Shown here: positions 1-7,642 of the stretch, piece by piece
How positions within the stretch are numbered: position 1 is the stretch's first letter
Layout of the letters: every line of letters starts with the position of its first letter
From: Lachnospiraceae bacterium
GTDB taxonomy: Bacteria; Bacillota; Clostridia; Lachnospirales; Lachnospiraceae
Assembly: GCA_910576385.1 (NCBI GenBank)
Contig: CAJTIR010000001.1
Span: 124,001 to 188,000, forward strand
Direction: 5' to 3'
Length of the DNA stretch: 64,000 bases
Notes under the pieces: generated by a model
Database searches by the model: none
What the model saw: only the letters and a program-made list of their open reading frames with translations
Told to the model about the DNA's origin: nothing
Position numbers and translations under genes: made by a program

Positions 1-17
1 CTAGGAGGATTTATATC

Positions 18-863
18 ATGGAATGGATGGAAAGATTAAATGATGCAATCAGATATATTGAAGAACATTTGACAGATGAAATTGATTATGAGCAGCTTGG
101 GCGTATTGCCTGTTGTTCATCCTACCACTTTCAGAGAATGTTTGCTTATATGGCTGGCATTCCGTTGTCCAAGTATATCCGCAGAAGAAGAATGTCGCTT
201 GCTGCTGTAGACTTGCAGGGCAAGAAGATGAAGATTATTGATGTTGCAGGTAAATATGGTTATAATTCGCCAACCGCTTTTAATAGAGCTTTTCAGTCTG
301 TTCATGGGATTGCCCCGTCTGCTGTAAAGGAGGAGGGCATATCTGTAAAATCTTTTCCGCCTATTACTTTTAAAATCACAGTCAAAGGAGTGGATGAAAT
401 GAATTATCGGATTGAGACAAAAGAAGCGTTTCGTATTGTAGGGGTATCTGTGCCATTGTATAAGGAGATTGAGAAGAATTTTGCAATCATTCCCACAAAG
501 TGGCAGGAAATATCCGAGAATGGAACATTGCAGAAATTGATTGGTATGATGGACACGCCGCCTATGGGAGTGCTTGGAGTTAGTATCTGTAATGATACAG
601 AACAGTGGAGATATTATATTGCTGTATCTACTTCTCAAACACAGGAAGGCTTGGAAGAATATATTGTACCAGCGGCTACTTGGGCAATATTTTCTGGGCA
701 GGGGACCAATCAGTCTATTCAGAAATTGGAGCAGCGCATTGTAACAGAATGGCTTCCAACGTCAGGATATGAATATGCCAATGCCCCCGATATTGAGGTC
801 TATTTAAATCCAGACCCACAAAATGCACAATATGAGGTATGGATACCAGTGACAAAAAAATAG
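18..863 (+). CDS. AraC-family regulator with GyrI-like effector domain
   Basis: A 281-residue transcription regulator. Residues about 8-105 form a double helix-turn-helix AraC domain (CCSSYHFQRMFAYMAGIPLSKYIRRRR, then a second helix pair ending in NRAFQSVHGIAPSAVK). Residues about 125-281 resemble the GyrI/BmrR effector-binding fold, which in this architecture binds small hydrophobic or cationic ligands. The order (DNA-binding domain first, effector domain last) is the Rob/SoxS-plus-GyrI type. The start is supported by AGGAGG ten bases upstream, at the very edge of the window. The target and inducer cannot be read from the sequence. The gene just downstream belongs to another unit, so the gene may be monocistronic. 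Confidence 0.9.
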   Translation: MEWMERLNDAIRYIEEHLTDEIDYEQLGRIACCSSYHFQRMFAYMAGIPLSKYIRRRRMSLAAVDLQGKKMKIIDVAGKYGYNSPTAFNRAFQSVHGIAPSAVKEEGISVKSFPPITFKITVKGVDEMNYRIETKEAFRIVGVSVPLYKEIEKNFAIIPTKWQEISENGTLQKLIGMMDTPPMGVLGVSICNDTEQWRYYIAVSTSQTQEGLEEYIVPAATWAIFSGQGTNQSIQKLEQRIVTEWLPTSGYEYANAPDIEVYLNPDPQNAQYEVWIPVTKK

Positions 864-904
864 TTATGTCGGTATGAAAAGAATAGAGCGGTATTTGTAA
901 ATAA

Positions 905-1097
905 TTTGAGTTTTCCCATTTTTATAACAGCCGATCTTATAGTGCCAAAAGGTCTTGCTGCCTTTGGCAGCATAGACATCTTGCACAAAAAGCCTCTGGA
1001 AAGCTAGCTTTCCAGAGGCTTTTATGTGCAAAGTGTTTCCATCATTTTGTGATGGAAACCTTTTGGTACTATGAATTGCAAAATCGGGAAACTCAAA
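905..1097. repeat. MITE-like palindromic element, copy 1
   Basis: A 193-bp non-coding element bounded by inverted repeats (TTTGAGTTTTCCCAT at the left, complement TTTGAGTTTCCC at the right) and flanked on both sides by TTGTAAATAA, a possible 10-bp target duplication (895-904 and 1098-1107). Inside are an outer stem (TAGTGCCAAAAGGT with ACCTTTTGGTACTA), two side hairpins (CTGCCTTTGGCAG and TTTCCATCATTTTGTGATGGAAA) and a central hairpin with stem CTGGAAAGCTAGCTTTCCAG. A second copy of nearly the same length lies at 54925-55119. No transposase is encoded. It fills most of the gap between the AraC and HAD genes. Confidence 0.8.
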
Positions 1098-1110
1098 TTG
1101 TAAATAAGTG

Positions 1111-1139
1111 TAGACAGAAAAAGTAGAACAATCTATACT
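1111..1139 (+). promoter_or_regulatory. Candidate sigma-A promoter for HAD gene
   Basis: TAGACA and TATACT separated by 17 bases, 14 bases beyond the right end of the MITE-like element and about 150 bases upstream of the HAD start codon. This is a pattern match only. Confidence 0.5.
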
Positions 1140-1287
1140 GTTAAGTGAAAAGCAACAGAGATTTTGGATATGTTAATCCAGAAAATCACATATATCGGAA
1201 GGGGATGACTCCTGCTATTAAGCTATGAGTTACTTGCTGGTAATCAAGTGGTGGGATTCAATCTCCCATCTGATGCAGGGAGGAAAA

Positions 1288-2064
1288 ATGGCAGTATTTT
1301 TTACAGATCTGGATAATACACTTATTTATTCTTATCGCCATGAGATTGGCAGAGAGAAGATTTGCGTGGAACTTTATCAGGGACGGGAGGTATCTTTTAT
1401 CACCAAGAGAACCTGGGAGCTGCTGCAGCAAGTAAAAAAGCAAGTGCTAATTATTCCAGTGACTACACGGACACAGGAACAGTATCACAGAATAGATTTA
1501 AAAATAGGAACACCAGAGTATGCGCTGACCTGCAATGGAGGCGTGCTGCTGGTGCAGGGGATTGAGGATAAAGATTGGTATGAGGAATCATTAACTTTGA
1601 TAGCAGAATGCAGTCAGGAATTAAAAGAGGCACAAGCTTTGATGGAATCTGATCCAAACCGAAGTTTTGAGGTGCGCAATATTAGAGATTTGTTTCTATT
1701 TACCAAGAGCAGTGAACCAGGGCAGTCTGTAGAATATCTGGCACAGCATACAAATCAGGATCTTGTGGAAGTATTTCAAAATGGTGTTAAGGTTTATGTG
1801 GTTCCCAGAAAACTAAATAAGGGAACAGCCGTGAGACGGTTTTTAAAAAGATTGTGTGTGGAGGGAAGAGAGGAAGAACTTGTGATTGCAGCGGGAGACA
1901 GTAATTTTGATATTGCCATGTTAAAGCAGGCAAAAGTTGCATTTGCACCTTCTGCTTTAGAATATACATACCAACTGCCAGGGAACACTATAGTGTTGGA
2001 TGAAAAGAGAGTGTTTTCTGAGGTGCTTTTGGAACAAGTGTTACAATATTCTATGAAAAAATAA
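1288..2064 (+). CDS. HAD-family hydrolase (sugar-phosphatase type)
   Basis: A 258-residue cytosolic phosphatase of the haloacid dehalogenase superfamily, subclass IIB. Motif I is FTDLDNTLIYS near the N-terminus, motif II is the VTTRTQEQY segment (Thr), motif III Lys is probably in KLNKGTAVRRF, and motif IV is AAGDSNFDIAMLK. The start is taken at the internal ATG because GGAGG lies six bases before it; the frame is open for 21 further codons upstream but has no ribosome site there. Family members dephosphorylate sugar phosphates or related metabolites; the substrate is not predictable here. It appears monocistronic and is followed by a good terminator. Confidence 0.85.
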   Translation: MAVFFTDLDNTLIYSYRHEIGREKICVELYQGREVSFITKRTWELLQQVKKQVLIIPVTTRTQEQYHRIDLKIGTPEYALTCNGGVLLVQGIEDKDWYEESLTLIAECSQELKEAQALMESDPNRSFEVRNIRDLFLFTKSSEPGQSVEYLAQHTNQDLVEVFQNGVKVYVVPRKLNKGTAVRRFLKRLCVEGREEELVIAAGDSNFDIAMLKQAKVAFAPSALEYTYQLPGNTIVLDEKRVFSEVLLEQVLQYSMKK

Positions 2065-2074
2065 ATAACTTTGG

Positions 2075-2110
2075 TATACCCTCGGAATCATTCGGGGGTA
2101 TATTTTTTAT
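2075..2110 (+). terminator. Rho-independent terminator after HAD gene
   Basis: Stem TATACCCTCG with CGGGGGTATA (one G-T pair), eight-base loop, then six T residues. Confidence 0.8.
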
Positions 2111-2205
2111 CTTATTGGAAATTCCTTCGGAATTCCTAAAGATGAAAAACAATGATCGCAGGGTCTTTCTTCATTTCGTTTCGGTCGTTGCTTAACAAGG
2201 GTGTA
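2103..2205 (-). repeat. Cloverleaf-type dispersed repeat, copy 1 (partial)
   Basis: Read on the minus strand it contains CTTGTTAAGCAACGACCGAA, then a GAAATGAAGAAAGACCCTGCG-like stretch and an AT-rich tail. The same string occurs at 15924-16060 and 24553-24672. The first part of the repeat (the CCCTCGCTTCGCTGGG hairpin) is missing here, so this copy looks truncated. Together with the terminator it fills most of the gap before the sigma-factor gene; the rest shows nothing. Confidence 0.6.
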
Positions 2206-2353
2206 TTCCTCTCATTCATAAGGGGGCAGTGGATATGGCTTTGCCACGTTGTTCTATAAGACGAAATTTTAAATAAATTTTTAGAGACCATTTGCCAGTC
2301 TTGGACATCTAATTAATGTAAATACAAAAAAGCTGGCCGGCAGAAAGGATATT

Positions 2354-2827
2354 ATGAAAAAAGAACAGTTAGGACAACTAATTATCGCGTCTGAAGATAC
2401 ATTGTATCATGTAGCGAAAACACTGCTCTATAATGATGCGGATTGTGCAGACGCGATACAGGAAGCAATTGTGAAAGCATTTACAAATATACACACTCTG
2501 CGGGTAGATTCCCATGCAAAAACCTGGCTGGTGAGAATACTGATCAATGAATGTTACGCCATTATGCGCAGGGAAAAACGTATTGTATCACTGGAAGATT
2601 ATCAATGTGAGGAGACGGCCGCAGAGTCAGAAGATTATTCTGATTTATACGAGGCAGTAAGACGGTTGCCACAAGAGATTAGAATTTGCGTCACACTCTA
2701 TTATCTGGAAGGCTACAGTGTCAAGGAGACCGCAAAGTTACTTGAGATTACGGAAAGTGCAGTGAAGAATCGTCTGGCAAGGGCACGAGCGAAAATGCGC
2801 CTTGACTTAGAGCAGGCAGTGACATAG
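2354..2827 (+). CDS. ECF sigma factor
   Basis: A 157-residue extracytoplasmic-function sigma-70 factor. Region 2 is at residues about 10-75 (DCADAIQEAIVKAFTNI matches the 2.2/2.3 core-binding segment), and region 4 is at 100-155 with the helix-turn-helix GYSVKETAKLLEITESAVKN. There is no region 3, as usual for ECF factors. The start has AAAGGA six bases upstream. Its neighbour, 38 bases downstream in the same direction, is a single-pass membrane protein with a cytosolic N-terminus, the normal layout of an ECF factor with its anti-sigma. The likely role is an envelope stress response; the target promoters are unknown. Confidence 0.92.
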   Translation: MKKEQLGQLIIASEDTLYHVAKTLLYNDADCADAIQEAIVKAFTNIHTLRVDSHAKTWLVRILINECYAIMRREKRIVSLEDYQCEETAAESEDYSDLYEAVRRLPQEIRICVTLYYLEGYSVKETAKLLEITESAVKNRLARARAKMRLDLEQAVT

Positions 2828-2865
2828 AGGGTGAAAATTTTAATATAGAAAATGGAGGCGGGAAT

Positions 2866-4296
2866 ATGAGATTAGAAGATATGAAATATGATTTTCCAAA
2901 AATGCCGGAGGAGATGAGAACTATGATTGAAAGAGAAGTGACAAAGCAGGTAAAAACAGAACGACCACAGTTTGGAAAAGGTAAGAGGGCTGTGGGAAAG
3001 ACGGTTGCCGCATCGATTGCAGCAGTAATGCTGTTAGGTTCAACCGCAGTTGCAGGTGTTAGTATCTACCGAATGCAGCAGGAGAAAGTGGGAAACTATG
3101 GTGTCAATGTCAGCGTATCAGGGAATGAGACAACAGAAGGGGCAAAGTCAGAGCAGCCGCTTGTAATTCCAGATGTTAAAATGGAAGTTGGCTATTTGCC
3201 AGAAGGTATGGTGAAGACAGAGCGGGGAAAATATAGTTTTGAGAATGCATTGTATCAGGGCGGCGTTTCTATGACATTTTTCCGAATGGATCAAGGGGAT
3301 GATCAGTTTAAAATGCAGCATGGTGATGTGCTCTCAAGCGAAGATTTTTCGGCAAATGGATATAAAGGTGTCTATTTGGAATATCCGCATCTTTCGGAAG
3401 ATGAGATCACCTTTAATCAACGAATTTATGTAGCATTTACAGATACACATTATGTGATGGAAATGTTTGTTGGTTCTGACGTATCTAAAGAGGATGCGCT
3501 GAAAATTGCCAAGAATATCAGTCTGGTTCCCACAGATGATAAGAGTGAAGAAGAGCTTGTTGTGGCACAAAATTGGAGTGATTACCAGAAAGGTCAAAAA
3601 GAGAGCCAACAGCAGGAAGAGATCTCAGCAGAAGTGGCCGTTGCTAAGGAAGAGATGAAAAATACTCATGCCATTGGGGAGAGTTTTTCCATAAGTGAAG
3701 GACTGACAGCCAAGGTTTCTGATATACAGGTTTCAGATGATCTAAGCCTCTTGGATCCTACATTGATTGATGAAGATTTTAAGAAAGAGACAGATGAGAA
3801 TGGAAAACTTCGTCCGGCGACTATTCAGTATGTAAAGAATGGTGATGTGGATTCCTTGAGTGAGGTGATAAAATCAAGAGAAGTACCACAGAAGCTGGTA
3901 TATGCGACTGTAGAATATACCAATACAGGAGATAAAGAGCTGTCAGATGTATTGTTTATGGGCGGCTTGGCACGTATTTTTGAAGATGGAACAGAGATGA
4001 AGATGATGTCAGGTTGGACTTATGAAGAGCCGGAAGATGGCGCTGAATGGGAGATGGCAGTCAATCAAGGATTATCCTCATATATGGAAATGCCATATTA
4101 TGATGTTCATGGAGGAGAGCGCGGCAATAACTATATTGCCAGCATAAAACCAGGTGAGACAAAAACTGTGCATATGGCATGGGTAGTGACAGAAGAAGAA
4201 CTTGGAAAACTCTATATAAACCTTGATACTTATGGCGGTGCCTATGAGTTCAGTGACTCTGCTCTTGAAATAGGATATGTGGATGTACGCCAGTAA
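2866..4296 (+). CDS. Membrane anti-sigma-like protein with extracytoplasmic domains
   Basis: A 476-residue protein starting nine bases after GGAGG. The N-terminal ~45 residues are charged and cytosolic (MRLEDMKYDFPKMPEEMRTM), followed by one membrane span (about 46-68, TVAASIAAVMLLGSTAVAGV). A long outside part has a DUF4367-like region (GYLPEGMVKTERGKYSF to about residue 230), then an EE/QQ-rich linker, then a DUF4352/DUF5643-like beta domain (about 265-475, containing YATVEYTNTGDKELSDV). The position directly after an ECF sigma gene and the topology suggest it holds that factor at the membrane and releases it on an external signal. No HxxxCxxC zinc motif is present, so it is not a ZAS-type anti-sigma. 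The function is inferred from context. Confidence 0.65.
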   Translation: MRLEDMKYDFPKMPEEMRTMIEREVTKQVKTERPQFGKGKRAVGKTVAASIAAVMLLGSTAVAGVSIYRMQQEKVGNYGVNVSVSGNETTEGAKSEQPLVIPDVKMEVGYLPEGMVKTERGKYSFENALYQGGVSMTFFRMDQGDDQFKMQHGDVLSSEDFSANGYKGVYLEYPHLSEDEITFNQRIYVAFTDTHYVMEMFVGSDVSKEDALKIAKNISLVPTDDKSEEELVVAQNWSDYQKGQKESQQQEEISAEVAVAKEEMKNTHAIGESFSISEGLTAKVSDIQVSDDLSLLDPTLIDEDFKKETDENGKLRPATIQYVKNGDVDSLSEVIKSREVPQKLVYATVEYTNTGDKELSDVLFMGGLARIFEDGTEMKMMSGWTYEEPEDGAEWEMAVNQGLSSYMEMPYYDVHGGERGNNYIASIKPGETKTVHMAWVVTEEELGKLYINLDTYGGAYEFSDSALEIGYVDVRQ

Positions 4297-4331
4297 TACC
4301 AAATAAAGTGCAAGAAGATAGAAGCTAGAAT

Positions 4332-4410
4332 GCCTTCGGTAGTCTGCGGGGACACAGATTATTTAAAAAAAATAATCTGTGTTCTACCATAAGAGTGCCG
4401 AAGGCTTTCT
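4332..4410. terminator. Nested inverted repeat, probable terminator
   Basis: Outer stem GCCTTCGG with CCGAAGGC encloses an inner stem CACAGATTATT with AATAATCTGTG around an A-rich loop. It follows the anti-sigma gene and is followed by a short T-rich stretch. The remainder of the ~390-bp gap up to the next gene (which is on the opposite strand) shows nothing I can name. Confidence 0.6.
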
Positions 4411-4686
4411 CAATAGAATGTTCTACTGATATAGATTTGTAATTTAATGCTTATGGAGGCGAAAGATATATTCAGTCTAATATAAGAGTTAGATGGCAAA
4501 AGGTTTATTTTCTATTGAGATTACGATATCAAAAGCACCTTTCTTTTTGACACACTAAACCTATTGAGTATATGTAAACTTCTGCCACCTAATCCTTTAT
4601 AAAAAATACTCCTTTATCCTCATATTATAAAACAATTAAGCGGCAGAAAATATGACAAAATTTTTAAAAATTGTATTATTAGAATT

Positions 4687-5223
4687 TTAAGAAAGCCTCC
4701 GTTCATAGATCAATTCTACAATGCCATGATAATTTTGTGTTTTTATCAAAGATAGTTTTCTTTCTTTTTCTAAAGTTCCAAAAAGCGATATGCCATTTCC
4801 TAAAAGAGTGGGAATAATGGATATATAATATGTGTCTATCAGATCTTTTGCCATGAACTGCTGCACAATATTAGCGCCTCCGCAGATCCAAATATCTTTT
4901 CCAGGCTTAGATTTTATTTGCTGCAGAAAGCTGCAGGGGTCTTGGGAAACAAATTTAATTTTATCAGAAGAAGTGAGTTTTCTATGAGTTATCACATAGG
5001 TTGTTAAATCAGAATACACCCATTCTGTTGGAGACAGTTCAGTGATAACTTGATGATAAGTATTCCAGCCCATAATAACAGTATCAATCGTTTTTACAAA
5101 TTCTGAATAAGTATCAATATTCTCAGTGTCCGTATTTTCGCCGTTTAGCCAATCCACTGCGCCATCCTGATCGGCAATATAACCATCCAGACTGATGGCA
5201 ATAAATAAAACAGTTTTTCTCAT
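4687..5223 (-). CDS. RibD C-terminal / dihydrofolate-reductase-like protein
   Basis: A 178-residue NADPH-dependent reductase-fold protein of the RibD_C family. It begins RKTVLFIAISLDGYIADQDG, the typical first strand and substrate loop. It also has VIMGWNTYHQV (cofactor loop) and IWICGGANIVQQFM (the GG loop), then the last strands ISIIPTLLGNGISLFG. The start is set at the ATG that gives this usual family N-terminus; the 14 codons upstream are not conserved in type. Members near other cargo often act on small heterocyclic substrates, but riboflavin genes are absent here. The gene stands alone on the minus strand. Confidence 0.85.
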   Translation of the reverse strand: MRKTVLFIAISLDGYIADQDGAVDWLNGENTDTENIDTYSEFVKTIDTVIMGWNTYHQVITELSPTEWVYSDLTTYVITHRKLTSSDKIKFVSQDPCSFLQQIKSKPGKDIWICGGANIVQQFMAKDLIDTYYISIIPTLLGNGISLFGTLEKERKLSLIKTQNYHGIVELIYERRLS

Positions 5224-5535
5224 AGTTTTTTTATTTCCTTTCATTAAGGTAATGTCTAATTGCATAATTCAGTCGATATATATTTTAAATCAATGCAAAG
5301 AATTTCATTGAGAAATATTTGTGTAAAGTTGTGCAAACAGTATAGAGTTTTCATCGTTCACTGTCACAGTAATATAGCATGTGGCAATGGTTTTTGCAAG
5401 TAACTGAAAGATGGAAATGTCATTTTCTGTAAAAAAATTCCATTTTCTGCAATCGCTATTGATTGTATTCACAAATTGGAATAGAATGAGCATAGGAACT
5501 TCAAAACGAACATAGCTATATGTGAAAAGAGGAGT

Positions 5536-5904
5536 ATGAAATCATTAAAAAGAGTTGTAAGCAGTATGCTTGTATGTGTGTTTGCTTTGAGTATGGCGAT
5601 GGGTTCTTATGCATCGGCTTATACACAGAAGAGAGGTGCATGTACTAGGTGTGGTACAGAAAATACGAGTTTTGGGTATGATCCTAATTTTAGAAATCAG
5701 AGTGATGTGAGAGGGCCTGGAAATGTTTGCGAATATTGTAATAAAATTGTTCCAGCAGGGGAAAGCCATTTTTATATTACTGTTTTTGATCGGTATGGTT
5801 TTATCTGTGAAGGGCAAAAGTGCAGTCATTTGTCATATCCAAACAGGAGATATTATTTGCCTTTTATAAATACACGAAAAGACCATAAAATAACATATAT
5901 TTAA
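5536..5904 (+). CDS. Small secreted protein with paired CxxC motifs
   Basis: A 122-residue exported protein with a clear signal peptide (KR at the N-terminus, hydrophobic core VSSMLVCVFALSMAMGSYA, cleavage near residue 27-29). The mature part has CTRCG at about 36-39 and CEYCN at about 66-69, plus two more Cys near the C-terminus (ICEGQKCSHL). The two CxxC pairs look like a zinc ribbon or a small redox or metal site. AGGAG lies just before the ATG. I do not recognise a named family. The next gene follows after 36 bases, so the two may be co-transcribed. Confidence 0.6.
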   Translation: MKSLKRVVSSMLVCVFALSMAMGSYASAYTQKRGACTRCGTENTSFGYDPNFRNQSDVRGPGNVCEYCNKIVPAGESHFYITVFDRYGFICEGQKCSHLSYPNRRYYLPFINTRKDHKITYI

Positions 5905-5940
5905 GAATAAATTAAGTTGTTAATAAAGGAGGTCTATAGA

Positions 5941-6645
5941 ATGCAGATTACAGAAACTCTGCCAGGAGTGGGCAGTTATTTTGGAACAAAAGGGATAAAA
6001 ACTGGAAAAGATGCAGAAGAGTTTCAGGTATCTGAAAGTGCAAATTCAAGAACTGCTATGCCTTCTGACAGCCAGATTGTTTCCTATTATAAGAAATTGT
6101 GCGAGGATTATCCAGATGTAACATTTAAAATGTCAGATTTACAAACACCTGCTTTATTTCATATGGGATATAAAGGAGACAGCCATCAGCAAGGAGAGAA
6201 TTTTAGTTGTCCAGATCGATGCAGCATACAAATTGACGTCAGTGTAATTAAAAAAATGATGGCGGATGAAGATTTTGAGACTCAGATCAAAGGGAAAATT
6301 GGAAATATTATTATGGATTATCCGCGTTATGTACAGTGGGCAAAGAGAGATGGATGTGAATACTGTTATTATGGCTTATCAACTGAGAATGGTAAATTGA
6401 CAGAATTTATTGGCGAATCACGTGTAAGAGCGTCCACAGATGAAGAACTAAGGGAAATGTGGAAGGATGAATTAGCAGCGGAGGACAATGCATCTAAGGA
6501 AATCAAGATTAGCTATGAGAAGTTGATTAACAGCGCTAAAAATCAAATGCAGGAGACCTTCTTTTCTATGTTTGATAAAGCACAGTATCGCAGAAGCAGA
6601 GTAGCCTTGGCTGAGCAGGCTCCAAAATCTTTCAGCGGTGAGTAA
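5941..6645 (+). CDS. Uncharacterised cytosolic protein (DUF6033-like)
   Basis: A 234-residue protein with no signal peptide or membrane span. AAAGGAGG eleven bases upstream fixes the start at MQITETLPGVGSYF; an upstream in-frame ATG lacks a ribosome site. The central part has a cysteine pair (FSCPDRCSIQIDVSV) and a second C-rich spot (DGCEYCYYGLS), and the C-terminal ~70 residues are helical and charged. From memory it resembles proteins labelled DUF6033 in Clostridia, but I cannot verify this. It is followed by a terminator and probably forms a unit with the secreted protein upstream. Confidence 0.55.
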   Translation: MQITETLPGVGSYFGTKGIKTGKDAEEFQVSESANSRTAMPSDSQIVSYYKKLCEDYPDVTFKMSDLQTPALFHMGYKGDSHQQGENFSCPDRCSIQIDVSVIKKMMADEDFETQIKGKIGNIIMDYPRYVQWAKRDGCEYCYYGLSTENGKLTEFIGESRVRASTDEELREMWKDELAAEDNASKEIKISYEKLINSAKNQMQETFFSMFDKAQYRRSRVALAEQAPKSFSGE

Positions 6646-6721
6646 AAGTCAATTTATTAGATCAGGAATAGAAAGAGAGCAAAGTTACAGTTTATTTGAT
6701 AATTGTAGTAATGAAATAGTT

Positions 6722-6768
6722 AGAGTGGTGAAATGTGAGATTTAATATTTTACCACTCTATTATTTTC
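6722..6768 (+). terminator. Rho-independent terminator
   Basis: AGAGTGGT pairs with ACCACTCT, followed by an AT-rich run. It closes the 5536-6645 unit. Confidence 0.65.
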
Positions 6769-6904
6769 TATACCATTGAACCAAATGGTTACTTGTCGGT
6801 GAAATTCAGATATATAATAGAATAACAGATACATGCAATATACGTTAATTTTTTATACAAATATGTCGAGATAATAAGAGACATGAGATATGAGGGAGAG
6901 ATAG

Positions 6905-7582
6905 ATGTTAAAAATTGCTATTTGTGATGATGAAGCGTATTTTCGGAAGCTTGTAAAGAATTATATTACAGATTATTTATCAAAACGGGATGTACTATTT
7001 GAGATAGTAGAGTTTGGTTCAGGAGAGGAACTGCTTCAATGTGGGATTGAGATTGTGCAGTACACGGTCATATTTTTGGATATCAATATGCAGGAAGTAG
7101 ATGGTATTGCGACAGCTCGAAAGATTAGAGAATACAGCAGTGAAGTGCTGCTAGTGTTTGTGACAGCGGATATTCATCATTCTTTGGAGGGTTATAAAGT
7201 GAATGCCATGCGGTATTTGCTTAAAAGTGATTTGGATTTTGAGGAATCAATCTATGAGTGTATGGGGGCAATTCTATCTAAGATGAATTATGAGTCGTCC
7301 AAAAAGTGGTTTCAATTTCTTGAATGTAAAAAGGAAGTATTGATAGAACGGATACTCTACATAGAAAGTAGACTACATAAACTACATTTTTATATTATGG
7401 AAAAAAACTTGGTCGTCTATACACAATATCGAACATTAAATGAAATAGAACAAGAACTGCAGAGCAGTTGTTTTGTACGGGTTCATCAAAGTTTTTTAGT
7501 GAATCTAAAGCATGTGGAAAATGTTGCAGATGGTATGGTGACATTGAGTACTCAGAAAAAATTAAATATACCAAAGGCATGA
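6905..7582 (+). CDS. LytTR-type response regulator, C-terminus cut by UGA
   Basis: A 225-residue two-component regulator. Receiver domain at 1-120 (acidic pair in CDDE, phospho-acceptor Asp in IFLDINMQEVDG, conserved Thr in VFVTAD, Lys in YLLKSD). LytTR DNA-binding domain at about 140-225 (IESRLHKLHFYIMEKN, FVRVHQSFLVNLKHV). The normal family ending would be an IPKARY-type motif followed by about 15 more residues. Here translation stops at TGA (7580-7582) right after IPKA, and the same frame then continues YREVKNAFEVYKKEQ to a TAA at 7628. A CGA-to-TGA change would explain this exactly. No histidine kinase lies nearby. Function is uncertain because of the truncation; LytTR proteins activate genes through paired direct repeats. 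Confidence 0.85.
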   Translation: MLKIAICDDEAYFRKLVKNYITDYLSKRDVLFEIVEFGSGEELLQCGIEIVQYTVIFLDINMQEVDGIATARKIREYSSEVLLVFVTADIHHSLEGYKVNAMRYLLKSDLDFEESIYECMGAILSKMNYESSKKWFQFLECKKEVLIERILYIESRLHKLHFYIMEKNLVVYTQYRTLNEIEQELQSSCFVRVHQSFLVNLKHVENVADGMVTLSTQKKLNIPKA

Positions 7583-7642
7583 TACAGAGAGGTAAAAAAT
7601 GCATTTGAGGTATATAAAAAAGAACAATAATGGTGTGAGAAT

